Notes: a model not told the origin generated them from the letters alone. Numbered from the stretch's first letter, positions 8,005 through 17,841 are shown. The stretch is DNA of 64,000 bases from Bradyrhizobium sp. SSBR45G (GCF_030159255.1 NZ_BSCT01000005.1:248001-312000), one strand, 5' to 3'. Made by a program: numbers and translations.

Positions 8005-9315
8005 ATGGGGACCTGCGCGTCTCGTTGCCTGCGCACGTCTGCAGCTTTGGCTGCAGCGGGCGTCATTGCCTTCATCACACCAGCAGCAGCCGCAGCACCG
8101 TCCACGATCGAACCGGCCGACACCGCCTGGATGATCGTCGCGACCGCGCTGGTGCTGATGATGACCATCCCGGGCCTGGCGCTGTTCTACTCGGGCATGG
8201 TGCGCAAGAAGAACGTGCTGGCGACGATGGCGCAGAGCCTCGCCGCCGTCATGCTGATCTCGATCCTGTGGGTCGCGTTCGGCTATTCGCTGGCCTTCGT
8301 CGGCGACGGCAGCTGGATCGGCACGCTCGATCGCGCCTTCCTGGCCGGGATGGGCATGGACAGCGTGCACCCCGGCGCCAAGACCATCCCCGAAGCGCTG
8401 TTCATGCTGTACCAGATGACGTTCGCGATCATCACGGTGGCGCTGGTGGCGGGCTCGGTGGCCGACCGGATGCGGTTCTCGGCCTATCTCGTGTTCAGCG
8501 TCGCATGGTTCGTCTTCGTCTATGTGCCGCTGGCGCATTGGATCTGGGGCGGCGGCTTCCTCGCCCAGGCCGGCGTGGTCGACTTCGCCGGCGGTCTCGT
8601 GGTGCATCTCTCCGCCGGCACCGGCGGGCTGGTCGCGGCGCTGGTGATGGGACGCCGCCAGGGCTATGGCAGCGAGAACCTCTCCCCCTTCGACCTGTCG
8701 CTCGCCGTGGTCGGCACCGGCCTGCTCTGGGTCGGCTGGTTCGGCTTCAATGGCGGCTCGGCGCTGGGTGCCAACGCCCATGCCGTGATGGCGATCCTGA
8801 CCACCCATCTTGCAGCCTGCGCCGGCGCGATCACCTGGGGCGCGCTGGAATGGTCGACGCGCCGCAAGCCGTCGGTGCTCGGCATGATCTCCGGCGCGGT
8901 CGCCGGCCTCGGCACCATCACGCCGGCCTCGGGCTTCGTCGCGCCCTGGCACGGCCTCGTGATCGGGGCGCTGGCCGGCATCATCTGCTACTGGGCCTGC
9001 ACCTCGCTGAAGCACCGCTTCAATTACGACGACTCGCTCGACGTGTTCGGCGTCCACGGCATCGGCGGCCTCACCGGCACGATCCTGGCCGGGGTCTTCG
9101 CCACCGCGGCGATCGGCCGCACCGCCGGGCTGATCGAGGGCAACCCGAAGCAGCTCGCGGCCCAGCTCTACGGGGTCGCCGTCACCCTGGTCTGGTCCGG
9201 CGGCGTAACCTGGGCCCTTCTGAAGCTCGTCAGCGCCTTCGTGCCGCTGCGGGTCTCCCGCGAGCACGAGCTGGAGGGGCTCGACATCTCCCAGCACGGC
9301 GAGGCGCTGCAATAG
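8005..9315 (+). CDS. amtB: Ammonium transporter AmtB, first copy
   Basis: A 436-residue Amt/Mep/Rh protein with a signal-like N-terminus (to about residue 31, rich in Ala) and eleven predicted membrane helices. The twin pore histidines are present in AHWIWGGG and DVFGVHGIGG. The C-terminal cytoplasmic tail, REHELEGLDISQHGE, carries the motif contacted by GlnK. Paired with the PII gene just upstream. It lacks the Ala-rich loop seen in the second AmtB. Confidence 0.95.
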   Translation: MGTCASRCLRTSAALAAAGVIAFITPAAAAAPSTIEPADTAWMIVATALVLMMTIPGLALFYSGMVRKKNVLATMAQSLAAVMLISILWVAFGYSLAFVGDGSWIGTLDRAFLAGMGMDSVHPGAKTIPEALFMLYQMTFAIITVALVAGSVADRMRFSAYLVFSVAWFVFVYVPLAHWIWGGGFLAQAGVVDFAGGLVVHLSAGTGGLVAALVMGRRQGYGSENLSPFDLSLAVVGTGLLWVGWFGFNGGSALGANAHAVMAILTTHLAACAGAITWGALEWSTRRKPSVLGMISGAVAGLGTITPASGFVAPWHGLVIGALAGIICYWACTSLKHRFNYDDSLDVFGVHGIGGLTGTILAGVFATAAIGRTAGLIEGNPKQLAAQLYGVAVTLVWSGGVTWALLKLVSAFVPLRVSREHELEGLDISQHGEALQ

Positions 9316-9398
9316 CTGCGGTATTTGACGCCAATTGACCTGTTCTGAGTCGCCGGATTCTGCCCGCGGCGTGAGCAGCATTGTGTTCTGAGCCTGAC

Positions 9399-9417
9399 AT
9401 GCGCAAGTTTTGCGCAT
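9399..9417. promoter_or_regulatory. NtrC-like binding site 1
   Basis: A perfect 8-bp-arm inverted repeat, ATGCGCAA-GTT-TTGCGCAT. The inner 17 bp has the layout of NtrC enhancer sites (TGC...GCA with dyad symmetry). It lies about 105 bp upstream of a sigma54-like promoter and about 21 bp, centre to centre, from a second dyad, typical of paired NtrC sites. Confidence 0.65.
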
Positions 9418-9421
9418 ACCT

Positions 9422-9436
9422 GCCCATTTCGTGGGC
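9422..9436. promoter_or_regulatory. NtrC-like binding site 2
   Basis: The inverted repeat GCCCA-TTTCG-TGGGC. Its centre is about 21 bp (two helical turns) from site 1, so the two would lie on the same face of the DNA. It is a weaker match than site 1. Confidence 0.5.
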
Positions 9437-9520
9437 GCGACGGAATGGCGCAGGCGGGGCCTCCCCCCCTCAAGCCTGAAAAGGTCAGCGTTCACGGCTC
9501 GTTAGCCCTGACCAGCCGTC

Positions 9521-9536
9521 TGGCACGGCATTTGAT
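9521..9536 (+). promoter_or_regulatory. Sigma54-like promoter of the second glnK-amtB operon
   Basis: TGGCACGGCATTTGAT fits the sigma54 -24/-12 consensus TGGCACG-N4-TTGCW with one mismatch (TTGA for TTGC) and the right spacing. It lies 115 bp before the second glnK start and downstream of two NtrC-like dyads. Confidence 0.7.
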
Positions 9537-9566
9537 TCTAGCCCCTCGGCTGTGCCCGCGTCGTGA

Positions 9567-9989
<423 letters not shown>

Positions 9990-10028
9990 TTTCGCGCTCA
10001 AACCAGAACACTTACGGAGTAGAATAAA

Positions 10029-11531
10029 ATGACGTTCAAGCGTCCAACCAGCGCGGGATGGGTCACGCTCGCTATTGCAGGGCTCTGCATCGCAGGCCTC
10101 GCCGATGTGGCGTTCGCTGAAGACGCGCCTGCCGCCGCTGCTGCAGCCGCCCCCGTTCCCAACAAGGGCGACACCGCCTGGATGCTCGTGTCCAGCGCGC
10201 TCGTTCTGATGATGTCCGTCCCCGGCCTCGCGCTGTTCTATGGCGGCCTCGTCCGCACCAAGAACATGGCCTCGGTCCTGACCCAGGTGTTCGCGATCGT
10301 CGCCATGGTCGGCGTGGTCTGGACGCTCTACGGCTACTCGCTCGCCTTCACCGACGGCGGCAGCATGACCTCGTGGATCGGCGGCTTCTCCAAGGCCTTC
10401 CTGCACGGCGTCGACGCCAACTCGGTCGCAGCCACCTTCTCCAACGGCGTCGTGATCCCGGAACTCTCCTACTTCGTGTTCCAGATGACCTTCGCGATGA
10501 TCACCCCGGCCCTGATCGTCGGCGCCTTCGCCGAGCGCATCAAGTTCTCGGCGGTGATGCTGTTCGTGCTGCTCTGGGTCACCTTCATCTACTTCCCGAT
10601 CGCGCACTGGGTCTGGTACATCGCAGCTCCGGATGACGTCGCTGCCGCCGCCAAGGCTCTCGCTGCCGCTGGTGACGCTGCCGCCAAGACCGCCGCTCAG
10701 GCCAAGCTCGACGAAGTCACCGGTGCGGTCGGCTGGCTCGCCGGCGCTGGCGCCCTCGATTTCGCGGGCGGCACGGTGGTGCACATCAATGCCGGTATCG
10801 CGGGCCTCGTCGGCGCCGTCCTGATCGGCAAGCGCACCGGCTACGGCAAGGAGCTGATGGCCCCGCACTCGCTGACCATGACCATGATCGGCGCCTCGCT
10901 GCTGTGGGTCGGCTGGTTCGGCTTCAATGCCGGTTCGAACCTGGAATCGAACGGCGTCACCGCGCTGGCCTTCGTCAACACGATGGTCGCCACCGCCGGT
11001 GCGGCGCTGTCCTGGCTGCTCTGCGAATGGGCCGTCAAGGGCAAGCCCTCGCTGCTCGGCATCTGCTCGGGTGCGGTCGCCGGTCTCGTCGCCGTCACCC
11101 CGGCCTCCGGCCTCGCCGGCCCGATCGGCGCGCTGGTCCTCGGCCTGATCGTCTCGCCGGTCTGCCTGTTCTTCGTCTCCACCGTGAAGAACGCGCTGGG
11201 CTATGACGACGCGCTCGACGTGTTCGGCGTGCACTGCATCGGCGGCATCATCGGCGCTCTCGCCACCGGCATCCTGGTCAACCCGGCCCTCGGCGGCGTC
11301 GGCATCACCGACTACACCAACATCACCGGCAACAACGCCGGCACCTACGACTTCGCCACGCAGATGCTGGCGCAGGTCAAGGCTGTCGTCGCCACGCTGG
11401 TGTGGTCGGGTGTCGGCTCGGCGATCCTCTACAAGGTCGTCGACGTGGTCATCGGCCTGCGCCCGACCGTCGAGCAGGAGCGCGAGGGTCTGGACATCAC
11501 CGACCACGGCGAGCGCGCCTACAACTACTGA
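10029..11531 (+). CDS. amtB: Ammonium transporter AmtB, second copy, with Ala-rich loop
   Basis: A 500-residue Amt protein with a signal-like N-terminus (to AFA, about residue 27) and the pore histidines in IAHWVWY and DVFGVHCIGG. Compared with the first copy it has an extra segment of about 35-40 residues near 200-240, very rich in Ala and Lys, between the AHW helix and the GAGALDFAGG motif. It also has a longer loop with TDYTNITGNN near residue 435. The C-terminal tail EREGLDITDHGERAYNY is intact for GlnK contact. It ends just before a strong terminator. Confidence 0.95.
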   Translation: MTFKRPTSAGWVTLAIAGLCIAGLADVAFAEDAPAAAAAAAPVPNKGDTAWMLVSSALVLMMSVPGLALFYGGLVRTKNMASVLTQVFAIVAMVGVVWTLYGYSLAFTDGGSMTSWIGGFSKAFLHGVDANSVAATFSNGVVIPELSYFVFQMTFAMITPALIVGAFAERIKFSAVMLFVLLWVTFIYFPIAHWVWYIAAPDDVAAAAKALAAAGDAAAKTAAQAKLDEVTGAVGWLAGAGALDFAGGTVVHINAGIAGLVGAVLIGKRTGYGKELMAPHSLTMTMIGASLLWVGWFGFNAGSNLESNGVTALAFVNTMVATAGAALSWLLCEWAVKGKPSLLGICSGAVAGLVAVTPASGLAGPIGALVLGLIVSPVCLFFVSTVKNALGYDDALDVFGVHCIGGIIGALATGILVNPALGGVGITDYTNITGNNAGTYDFATQMLAQVKAVVATLVWSGVGSAILYKVVDVVIGLRPTVEQEREGLDITDHGERAYNY

Positions 11532-11611
11532 GTTCTCCCGGGAGCAAGTCCCACGGGACTTGGTCCACAACTTCGGTTCGGGCAAATACCCGGCAATGCC
11601 CTGACCGTTGA

Positions 11612-11646
11612 GGGGCTCCAGCGCAAGCTGGGGCCCCTTTCTTTTT
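11612..11646 (+). terminator. Rho-independent terminator of the second glnK-amtB operon
   Basis: GGGGCTCCAGC and GCTGGGGCCCC form a stem around a GCAA loop, followed by TTTCTTTTT. It begins about 80 bp after the amtB stop. Confidence 0.85.
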
Positions 11647-11685
11647 GGGATGGTCGTGAGAGCCGCGCTGCAGCCTGACAACCGG

Positions 11686-11820
11686 TGTCGTCCCAGCGAA
11701 CGCCGGGACCCATACCGCGTGATGTTGGAAACAGGCACGCTGAGAGTCCCGCGCAAGACAACTGAACCCTGTGATTATGGATCCCGGATCTGCGCGCTTC
11801 GCGCTTGTCCGGGACGACAG
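11686..11820. repeat. Palindromic intergenic element with TGTCGTCCC/GGGACGACA ends
   Basis: The element begins TGTCGTCCCAGCGAACGC and ends with GTCCGGGACGACA, so its termini are 9-bp inverted repeats. GGGACCCAT near the left end is matched by ATGGATCCC near the right end. This is the form of a short non-autonomous palindromic repeat common in Bradyrhizobium intergenic DNA. No open reading frame of note. Confidence 0.65.
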
Positions 11821-11893
11821 CGGAGGTTGGCGCATCTGGGTTGCCTCCAAGAAGCAGCTCGAAGGCACGTGACCTCGTCCTCGCGACACGATG

Positions 11894-12290
11894 CGCCCGA
11901 GCTGTGCTGAAATTCACCGCCCTCCTCGAACAGAGGGCGCGGGGAAGGCCGGGCGCTGGCCGCGCCCGTGGCCCGCCTGCGAAAGAAAATGCAGGCGGCA
12001 GGTACCACAGGTCTGGCCGGACACGCCCAGCCCTCCCCGCGCAACGGTTTTAACGGCTGCTTCGCGTTCTCCCTGGTGCGCCGGCTTGCTGGCCACCATC
12101 CCCACGCGAAGCGAAAGCTTCGTCGTGAGTTGATATCAGCGTCGGGATATCAGGACCGCGCGACTTGACCGTGCGTGCATCGCCGTTCGTCCGCGCAAAG
12201 TAGCTCACGCTGCGTCGACACACGCCCATCGCATCCCACTGCCAACGATCCGTGACGGTCGCGAAACGCCCCTCATGCGGCAGCAGGGAC
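11894..12290. repeat. Dispersed repeat of about 390 bp, copy A
   Basis: This segment aligns along its whole length with 21552-21940. Shared blocks include GCCCGAGCTGTGCTG at the start, GGGAAGGCC, TACCACAGG / AACCACAGG, ACGGCTGC, CTTGACCGT, TTCGTCCGC, and CGTGACGRTCGCGA near the end. The two copies are diverged, with many substitutions and small indels. No coding frame is conserved between them. Confidence 0.75.
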
Positions 12291-12526
12291 GCGCGGAAAT
12301 GTGCAGGCGATTTGCCCGACGGCGCAAGCCGCACAGGCTGCGACAAACTAACACGACGGGCAATTTGCGCATGGCACGCATTCGACAAGGGAAGATCTTC
12401 AAGTCCGAACAAACGATCACAGAGATCGGCAGCGGACGACGGGTCCGCTGCTGACATCATCTCGGTACGCAACAAAGCTTTCGACGCCACTTCAGCACTC
12501 CGGCCGCAAGGTGACGGCAGGTGAAC

Positions 12527-12742
12527 TCACGAGCCTTCGAACTTGAAGGACACGTTGATCTTGGCACGGTAGGCTTCTACTTTTCCCTTGGGGTCGAGTT
12601 GCATGTCGAGCTTGACGACCTCTGCGACGCGCAAGTCTCGGAGTGACTTTGCGGCCTGCTCGACCGCGTTGGCGGCCGCCCTTTCCCAGGATTCACTGCT
12701 GGTACCGATCAGTTCAATGGTCTTGTAGACGCTCTCGGACAT
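12527..12742 (-). CDS. Dodecin-family flavin-binding protein
   Basis: A 71-residue protein matching dodecin, a dodecameric flavin-storage protein: N-terminal VYKTIELIGTSSESWE, a central helix with AAANAVEQAAKSLRDL, and a C-terminal strand region ending INVSFKFEGS. The start at 12742 is preferred to the longer frame because it begins the family domain and follows AGGAGGAC. A strong hairpin lies 25 bp upstream in its leader. It follows the EVE gene on the same strand but 170 bp away. Confidence 0.92.
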   Translation of the reverse strand: MSESVYKTIELIGTSSESWERAAANAVEQAAKSLRDLRVAEVVKLDMQLDPKGKVEAYRAKINVSFKFEGS

Positions 12743-12766
12743 GTCGTCCTCCTGTTCGGTAGGAAA

Positions 12767-12786
12767 CAGGGAGCAGGTGCTCCCTG
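12767..12786. promoter_or_regulatory. Perfect hairpin in the dodecin leader
   Basis: CAGGGAGCA-GG-TGCTCCCTG is a perfect 9-bp-arm inverted repeat with no T-run on either side. It lies between the EVE gene and dodecin, 25 bp before the dodecin start. It could be an operator, an mRNA leader hairpin or a weak terminator. Confidence 0.5.
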
Positions 12787-12911
12787 CCGCAGGGGAACGT
12801 AGCATCATGGCGCGGCGCCTGAAAGGACGCAGCCTGCTCACGACGGCCGCAGGTCCGGCGCTACCACGCATGGCGCTAACGCCCTGCGCGTCTCACAAGC
12901 GCTTGGGGCGC

Positions 12912-13325
12912 CTATAACCCGCCCATCTTGCAGACCAGCTTCCATTCTTCCGGCGTCACCGGCTGCACCGACAGCCGCGACTGCTTGACCAGCGCCATCT
13001 CGGCGAGCTTCGGCTCGGCCTTGATGGCCACGAGCGTCACCGAGGTCTTGAAGGCCTTGTGCGCCTTGATGTCGACGCAGACGAATTTTTCGGTTTTGTC
13101 GGTCGGGTCGGGATAGGCCTCCTTGATGATCTCGGCGATGCCGACGATCTCCTTGCCCTCGTTGGAATGGTAGTAAAAGGCGAGCTCGCCCTTCTTCATC
13201 GCCACCAGATTCTGCCGCGCCGTGTAGTTGCGCACGCCGGTCCAGGCTTCGCCCTTGGCGCCCTTCGCCACCTGCTGGTCCCAGGACCACACCGAGGGTT
13301 CGGATTTCACCAGCCAGTAGCTCAT
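12912..13325 (-). CDS. EVE-domain protein
   Basis: A 137-residue single-domain EVE protein (PUA-like fold). It shows the usual N-terminal YWLVKSEPSVWSWDQ, GVRNYTARQNL, and VGIAEIIKEAYPDPT. EVE domains recognise modified bases in DNA or RNA. The start at 13325 (MSYWLVKSEP) opens the domain; upstream Met codons add unrelated residues. No restriction or defence genes are next to it, so a housekeeping role is more likely here. Confidence 0.93.
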   Translation of the reverse strand: MSYWLVKSEPSVWSWDQQVAKGAKGEAWTGVRNYTARQNLVAMKKGELAFYYHSNEGKEIVGIAEIIKEAYPDPTDKTEKFVCVDIKAHKAFKTSVTLVAIKAEPKLAEMALVKQSRLSVQPVTPEEWKLVCKMGGL

Positions 13326-13457
13326 GGACGCAGCTTCCTTCGCGATGCCGCGGACGTGTCGTCCACGGACCTTGCTTCGTTTCGATGGGCGGATGAAAGA
13401 AGACGTGAATGGCCGGGTCAAGCCCGGCCATGACGAATCCTGTTATGATGAAGGACG

Positions 13458-14564
13458 CTACTCCTCGAGATATCTGTCGAAGAACCTGGCGATGTCGGTG
13501 AAGGCCTCCTTCGTCTCCGGCGCATTGACGTTGAACTGATATTGCGCGTGCGACTGGCCCTCATAGACGTTGAGGTCGGCGATCACGCCGGCGCGGCGCA
13601 GCTTGCGATGCGTCCGCACGGTGTTGCTCAGGAACAGGTCGCGGGTGCCGGAGGTCAGGATCGTCGGCGGGAAACCCTTGAAGTCGCCATAGATCGGCGA
13701 GATCTGCGGGTCCTTCAGGCTGGTGCCGTTGGCATAGAGCTTGGCGGCGCGGCCGAGCCAGCCATCCCAGGTCACCAGCACGTTGTCGAGCCACTCATTG
13801 CCCGCGTAGCTGTCGCCGATCTTGTCGATGTCGGCCCATGGCGTGCCTGGGGCGATCGCCGCCGGCTTCGGCAGCTTCTCGGCCTTGGCGCGCAGCACCA
13901 TGGCGAGCGTCATCGCGCCGCCGGTCGAGGTGCCGAAGATCGCCATGCGGCGGTGATCGTTGCTCTTGACCAGCTCCTTCCACACCGCGATCGCATCGTC
14001 CATCGCCGCCGGATACGGGAAGTCCGGCGGCATGCGGTAGTCGACCGAGATCACCTTGAAGCCGCCGAAGCCGGCCATCAGGATCGCCTCCGGCAGCGCC
14101 GCCTCGCCGGGGCCGAACACGTAGCCGCCGCCATGGACGTGGACCAGCAGCCGGCGGCGATTGTCGGCCGGGATCTTGTTCGGCGTGACGATGAAGCAGT
14201 GGACGCCGGCGATCCTGGTCTCCTCGACCTTGACGCCGAGCTTCTCCTTCAGCGCGGGAAGGCCTGATATCGCCAGCTTGGCACGACGGTCGATCAGCTC
14301 CTTCCATTCCGCCGGCGTCTTCGGATCGGCGTTGAAATGCGGCGGATAGGGCGCGCCGATCATCGCCTGCATTTCCGGGCTGACCTCGTCGGCCGGATTG
14401 CGGATCGACTTGACCGGCGCGACCCGCTTGCCGTTCTCGGAATTGGCGGCGGCTTCGCTCTTGGCGAGTTCGTCATAGCTGGACGTGCTCTGGGCGTGCG
14501 ACGTGGCCGTGGCGGCCAGCAAGACAAGGCTCGCCGACACCAACGCTAGGTGCGATCTGCGCAT
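13458..14564 (-). CDS. Exported esterase of the hormone-sensitive-lipase type
   Basis: A 368-residue protein with a signal peptide (cleavage after SHAQ, about residue 25). The HSL-family oxyanion motif HGGGYVFGPGE lies near residue 145, the nucleophile motif is GTSTGG (GDSAGG in most family members) near 211, an Asp is in SGTRDLFLSN, and the catalytic His is in EGQSHAQY. It probably hydrolyses small esters in the periplasm. Not in an obvious operon. Confidence 0.85.
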   Translation of the reverse strand: MRRSHLALVSASLVLLAATATSHAQSTSSYDELAKSEAAANSENGKRVAPVKSIRNPADEVSPEMQAMIGAPYPPHFNADPKTPAEWKELIDRRAKLAISGLPALKEKLGVKVEETRIAGVHCFIVTPNKIPADNRRRLLVHVHGGGYVFGPGEAALPEAILMAGFGGFKVISVDYRMPPDFPYPAAMDDAIAVWKELVKSNDHRRMAIFGTSTGGAMTLAMVLRAKAEKLPKPAAIAPGTPWADIDKIGDSYAGNEWLDNVLVTWDGWLGRAAKLYANGTSLKDPQISPIYGDFKGFPPTILTSGTRDLFLSNTVRTHRKLRRAGVIADLNVYEGQSHAQYQFNVNAPETKEAFTDIARFFDRYLEE

Positions 14565-14658
14565 GGGGTTTCCTCGGGCGGATTGTTCTTCGTTGATCGA
14601 CCGGACTTCACCGGATCACGCCCAGGCTAATACAGCGTATGGGTGCCGTGAAGGCCGC

Positions 14659-15639
14659 CTACTCCTCCGCCTTGAACGGGCGCAGCATCAGCGCCTCGAT
14701 CGCGGCGTCGATCGTCACTGCGCCCGAGAGGATCGCGGCGACCGCCTGCGCCACCGGCATCTCGACGCCGCGCGACGTGGCGAGCTCGACGAGCACTGGC
14801 GCCGTATATTGGCCTTCCGCGAGCTTGCCCGCCGGCAACAGCTCACCGCGGCCGAGCGCCAGGCCGGCGGCGAAGTTGCGCGACTGCGGACCGGCGCAGG
14901 ACAGGATCAGATCGCCAAGGCCGGACAGGCCGGTCAGCGTTTCGCCCCGGGCGCCGAAGGCGCGGCCGAGCCGCACCAGCTCGGCGAAGCCGCGCGTGGT
15001 GAGCGCCGCCAGCGCCGAGGCGCCGAGATTGCGGCCGGCAACGATGCCCGCCGCGATCGCCAGCACGTTCTTCGCAGCGCCGCCGATCTCGACGCCACGC
15101 ACGTCGGTCGAATGATAAGGCCGGAAGGTCGCCGAGCCCAACGCCCGCACCAGTGCTGCGGCGAGCGGCTCGTCCGGCGCGGCGAGCGTCACCGCCGTGG
15201 GCAGGCCGCGCGCGACATCATCGGCAAAGCTCGGGCCGGACAGGATCGCAGGCATCGCATGCGGCGCGGCTTCGGCGATCACCTCGGTCATGAACTTATG
15301 GGTGCCGTGCTCGATCCCCTTGGCGCAGGCGACGACGGGCGTGCCGTGCCTGAGCGGCGGCGCCAGATGCATCACCGCGCCACGCAGATGCTGCGCGGGG
15401 ACGACGACCAGCACCGCATCGGCGCAGGCGGCCTCTGCGAGGTCGGCGGTGACGGCGATGCTGTCGGCGAGCGGAATACCCGGAAGGCGCGGGTTCTCAC
15501 GCGCGGCGGCGATGCGCGCCGCATGGTCGGCATCGCGCGCGTAGAGCGTAACGTCGCGGCCGGCGCGCGCAGCCACGGCCGCGAGCGCGGTACCCCACGC
15601 CCCGGCGCCGATGATCGAGATCGTTTGGAAGCGAGTCAT
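14659..15639 (-). CDS. gpsA: NAD(P)-dependent glycerol-3-phosphate dehydrogenase
   Basis: A 326-residue protein of normal GpsA length. The dinucleotide motif is [10 protein letters not shown] (residues 11-20), and the family motifs [15 protein letters not shown] and [10 protein letters not shown] are present, with the catalytic Lys in NVLAIAAGI's preceding helix region (GGAAKN). It reduces dihydroxyacetone phosphate to sn-glycerol-3-phosphate for phospholipid synthesis. It lies downstream of tsaD on the same strand, separated by a palindromic repeat. Confidence 0.95.
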   Translation of the reverse strand: MTRFQTISIIGAGAWGTALAAVAARAGRDVTLYARDADHAARIAAARENPRLPGIPLADSIAVTADLAEAACADAVLVVVPAQHLRGAVMHLAPPLRHGTPVVACAKGIEHGTHKFMTEVIAEAAPHAMPAILSGPSFADDVARGLPTAVTLAAPDEPLAAALVRALGSATFRPYHSTDVRGVEIGGAAKNVLAIAAGIVAGRNLGASALAALTTRGFAELVRLGRAFGARGETLTGLSGLGDLILSCAGPQSRNFAAGLALGRGELLPAGKLAEGQYTAPVLVELATSRGVEMPVAQAVAAILSGAVTIDAAIEALMLRPFKAEE

Positions 15640-15660
15640 TTGCCGCGAACGCCGCTGCGC

Positions 15661-15762
15661 TCCCTCCCCCCTTGCGGGGGAGGGTTGGGGAGGGGGGTGC
15701 CCCGAGCGATGATCTTTGTGGGGCTACCCCCACCCCCGACCCCTCCCCGCAAGGGGGAGGGG
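15661..15762. repeat. GC-rich palindromic intergenic element
   Basis: Two arms, CCTCCCCCCTTGCGGGGGAGG and its counterpart CCCTCCCCGCAAGGGGGAGG, flank a centre of about 55 bp. The arms are each self-complementary and complementary to one another. A typical alphaproteobacterial intergenic palindrome, here between tsaD and gpsA. Confidence 0.7.
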
Positions 15763-15854
15763 GGCGCACCGCGGGTGCGGCAGCAGCTTGCCGCATCACA
15801 CCCGAGGGCCATCCGCCCGCGTCGTGCGGAATGACAGAGCAATTCCATCACTGC

Positions 15855-16952
15855 TCAAAACCCCGCGCGCGTGTTCGCGAACTTGCCGGGCACGTTCGCA
15901 TTGGCATCGAGCAGCCAGCGCGCCCGAGGCGCGGCGTCCATGCCGTCGACCATTCCGAGCGCGAGCCGCTCAAGACCGGCCCAGGCGATCATCGCGCCGT
16001 TGTCGGTGCACAGCGCCGGCGGCGGCATGATCAGCTGCGTGCCGGCATTCTGCGCGACATCATCGAGCGCGGCGCGAATCGCCTGGTTGGCGGCAACGCC
16101 ACCGGCGGCGACCAAAGCGGTCGGGGCGCCGAAGCGCTGCTTGAACAGGTCGAGGCCGACGCGCAGGCGGTCGGCGGTCGACTCGAGCACCGCGGCCTGG
16201 AAGCTGGCGCAGAGGTCCGCAATGTCCTGCTCGCTCAGCTGGCCGAGCCGGCCGATCTCGTTGCGCACGGCGGTCTTCAAACCGGACAGCGAGAAATTGG
16301 CATCGCTGCGGCCCTGCATCGGGCGCGGGAACGCGTATCGCGCGGCGTTGCCGTTGCGCGCGGCCTGCTCGACTTGAGGTCCGCCCGGATAGGGCAGGCC
16401 GAGCATCTTGGCGACCTTGTCGAACGCCTCGCCCATGGCGTCGTCGACCGTGGTGCCGAGCCTGATGTAGTCGCCGACGCCGGCGACGGCGACGATCTGG
16501 GTGTGACCGCCGGAGGCCAGGAACAGGCAGTAGGGAAAGTCGATGGCGTCGGTGAGCCGCGGCGTCAGCGCATGCGCCTCGAGATGATTGACCGCGATCA
16601 GCGGCGTATCGTGCACCATTGCGATCGCCTTGGCCGTGGTGAGGCCGACGATGACGCCGCCAATCAGGCCGGGGCCGGCGGCCGCGGCGACGCCTGACAG
16701 CGCGGCATAGTCGATGCCGGCTTCGCGCATCGCCGCATCGATGAGATGATCGAGCATGTCGACATGGGCGCGCGCGGCGATCTCGGGAACCACGCCGCCA
16801 TAGATGGCATGCTCGTCGGTCTGCGAGCGCACGACGTTGGACAGGATCCGGCCCTTGCCGTCCGAATCACGGGCAACCACGGCCGCGGCGGTCTCGTCGC
16901 AGGTGGTCTCGATGCCGAGCACAAGCGTTGTCGAATCGTTACCCAATCTCAA
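15855..16952 (-). CDS. tsaD: tRNA N6-adenosine threonylcarbamoyltransferase
   Basis: A 365-residue Kae1/TsaD protein. It has the N-terminal GIETTCDET (residues 13-21), the metal-binding pair His123/His127 in NHLEAHA, GGHTQI, and the C-terminal [11 protein letters not shown]. TsaD transfers threonylcarbamoyl to A37 of ANN-decoding tRNAs. It is divergent from hemD with 110 bp between them. In many relatives hemC sits between these two genes; it does not here. Confidence 0.96.
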   Translation of the reverse strand: MRLGNDSTTLVLGIETTCDETAAAVVARDSDGKGRILSNVVRSQTDEHAIYGGVVPEIAARAHVDMLDHLIDAAMREAGIDYAALSGVAAAAGPGLIGGVIVGLTTAKAIAMVHDTPLIAVNHLEAHALTPRLTDAIDFPYCLFLASGGHTQIVAVAGVGDYIRLGTTVDDAMGEAFDKVAKMLGLPYPGGPQVEQAARNGNAARYAFPRPMQGRSDANFSLSGLKTAVRNEIGRLGQLSEQDIADLCASFQAAVLESTADRLRVGLDLFKQRFGAPTALVAAGGVAANQAIRAALDDVAQNAGTQLIMPPPALCTDNGAMIAWAGLERLALGMVDGMDAAPRARWLLDANANVPGKFANTRAGF

Positions 16953-17062
16953 CCCTTTTGGTCATTATGAGTGCGCAGAACCGCCTAACACCACGAGGTC
17001 GCCAGGTGCAATCAACAGTCCGTTGCAACCCGGCCGATCCGTATTCGACGGGAGCATAGCAC

Positions 17063-17791
17063 ATGGCCGTGCTGGTGACCCGTCCCGCCCCCGACAATGA
17101 GCGCACTGCCACGGCGTTGCGCGCGCGCGGCTTCGACGTGCTGCTGGCGCCGATGCTGCGCTTCGAGCCGGTCGCGCTGCCAGCGGACATTGGCCACGAC
17201 GTTGCAGCGGTCATCGTCACGTCGTCGAATGCGCTGCGCGCCATCGCCCCCCAGTTGAAAGGGTCCGCACTGCTCGGCCTGCCGCTGTTCGCCGTCGGCG
17301 ACCAGACCGCGGCTGCGGCGCGCGACGCCGGCTTCAGGCAGGTGGTGTCTGCCGCAGGCGATGCAACAGCGCTGCGCAACCTGATCGCCAACAGCGCCGT
17401 GATCGACGCCAAGGCCACTCTGCTCTATCTCGCCGGCGCCGACATTTCGCGCGATCTGGCCTCCGAGCTCACCGCGCGCGGGTTCGACGTAATCACCCAG
17501 ACGGTCTATCGCATGGCGCCGGTCGCGGCGCTGCCGCGCGCCATTTGCGAGGCGTTTGCGGCCAATCGGATCCAGGCGGTGCTGCATTATTCGCGGCGAA
17601 GTGCCGCGGCCTTCGTGGCGGCGATCCAGGCCGATGGTGTCGAAATCTCGGCGCTGGCGGTGCCGCATGGCTGCCTGTCGGCCAATGTTGCCGAGGTGCT
17701 GCGCGAGGCCGGCGCGACGCAGGTCACAATCGCGGCGCATCCGGATGAAAACGACATGCTGGAAGGGCTGGCTCGTGCGTTGCGGACGTGA
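17063..17791 (+). CDS. hemD: Uroporphyrinogen-III synthase
   Basis: A 242-residue two-lobed HemD protein. It begins with VLVTRPAPDNERTA, typical of the family, and contains VIVTSSNALRAI and the second-lobe HYSRRSAAAF motif. It closes hydroxymethylbilane to uroporphyrinogen III in haem/tetrapyrrole synthesis. It is followed by the mitofilin-like and HemY-domain genes, a standard alphaproteobacterial operon, but hemC is not adjacent. Its stop overlaps a possible GTG start of the next gene. Confidence 0.92.
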   Translation: MAVLVTRPAPDNERTATALRARGFDVLLAPMLRFEPVALPADIGHDVAAVIVTSSNALRAIAPQLKGSALLGLPLFAVGDQTAAAARDAGFRQVVSAAGDATALRNLIANSAVIDAKATLLYLAGADISRDLASELTARGFDVITQTVYRMAPVAALPRAICEAFAANRIQAVLHYSRRSAAAFVAAIQADGVEISALAVPHGCLSANVAEVLREAGATQVTIAAHPDENDMLEGLARALRT

Positions 17792-17841
17792 ATGGCGTAA
17801 GACGGCCTGCCCAATCTTTCCTCAGCCAGGGACCCTCCACC

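Larger units (their letters stand above)
11532..12526. other. Repeat-filled intergenic spacer of about 1 kb
   Basis: No credible gene: the open frames here are short, overlap on both strands and have no family signal. The stretch holds the amtB terminator, a 135-bp element with inverted ends (11686-11820), and the first copy of a 390-bp dispersed repeat (11894-12290). From 12291 to 12526 nothing was recognised. Confidence 0.7.

Noticed and set aside
12912..13325. EVE-domain protein as part of a defence system
   Set aside because: EVE domains occur in restriction proteins, but here the gene is short, single-domain and next to dodecin and gpsA, with no nuclease or helicase nearby.
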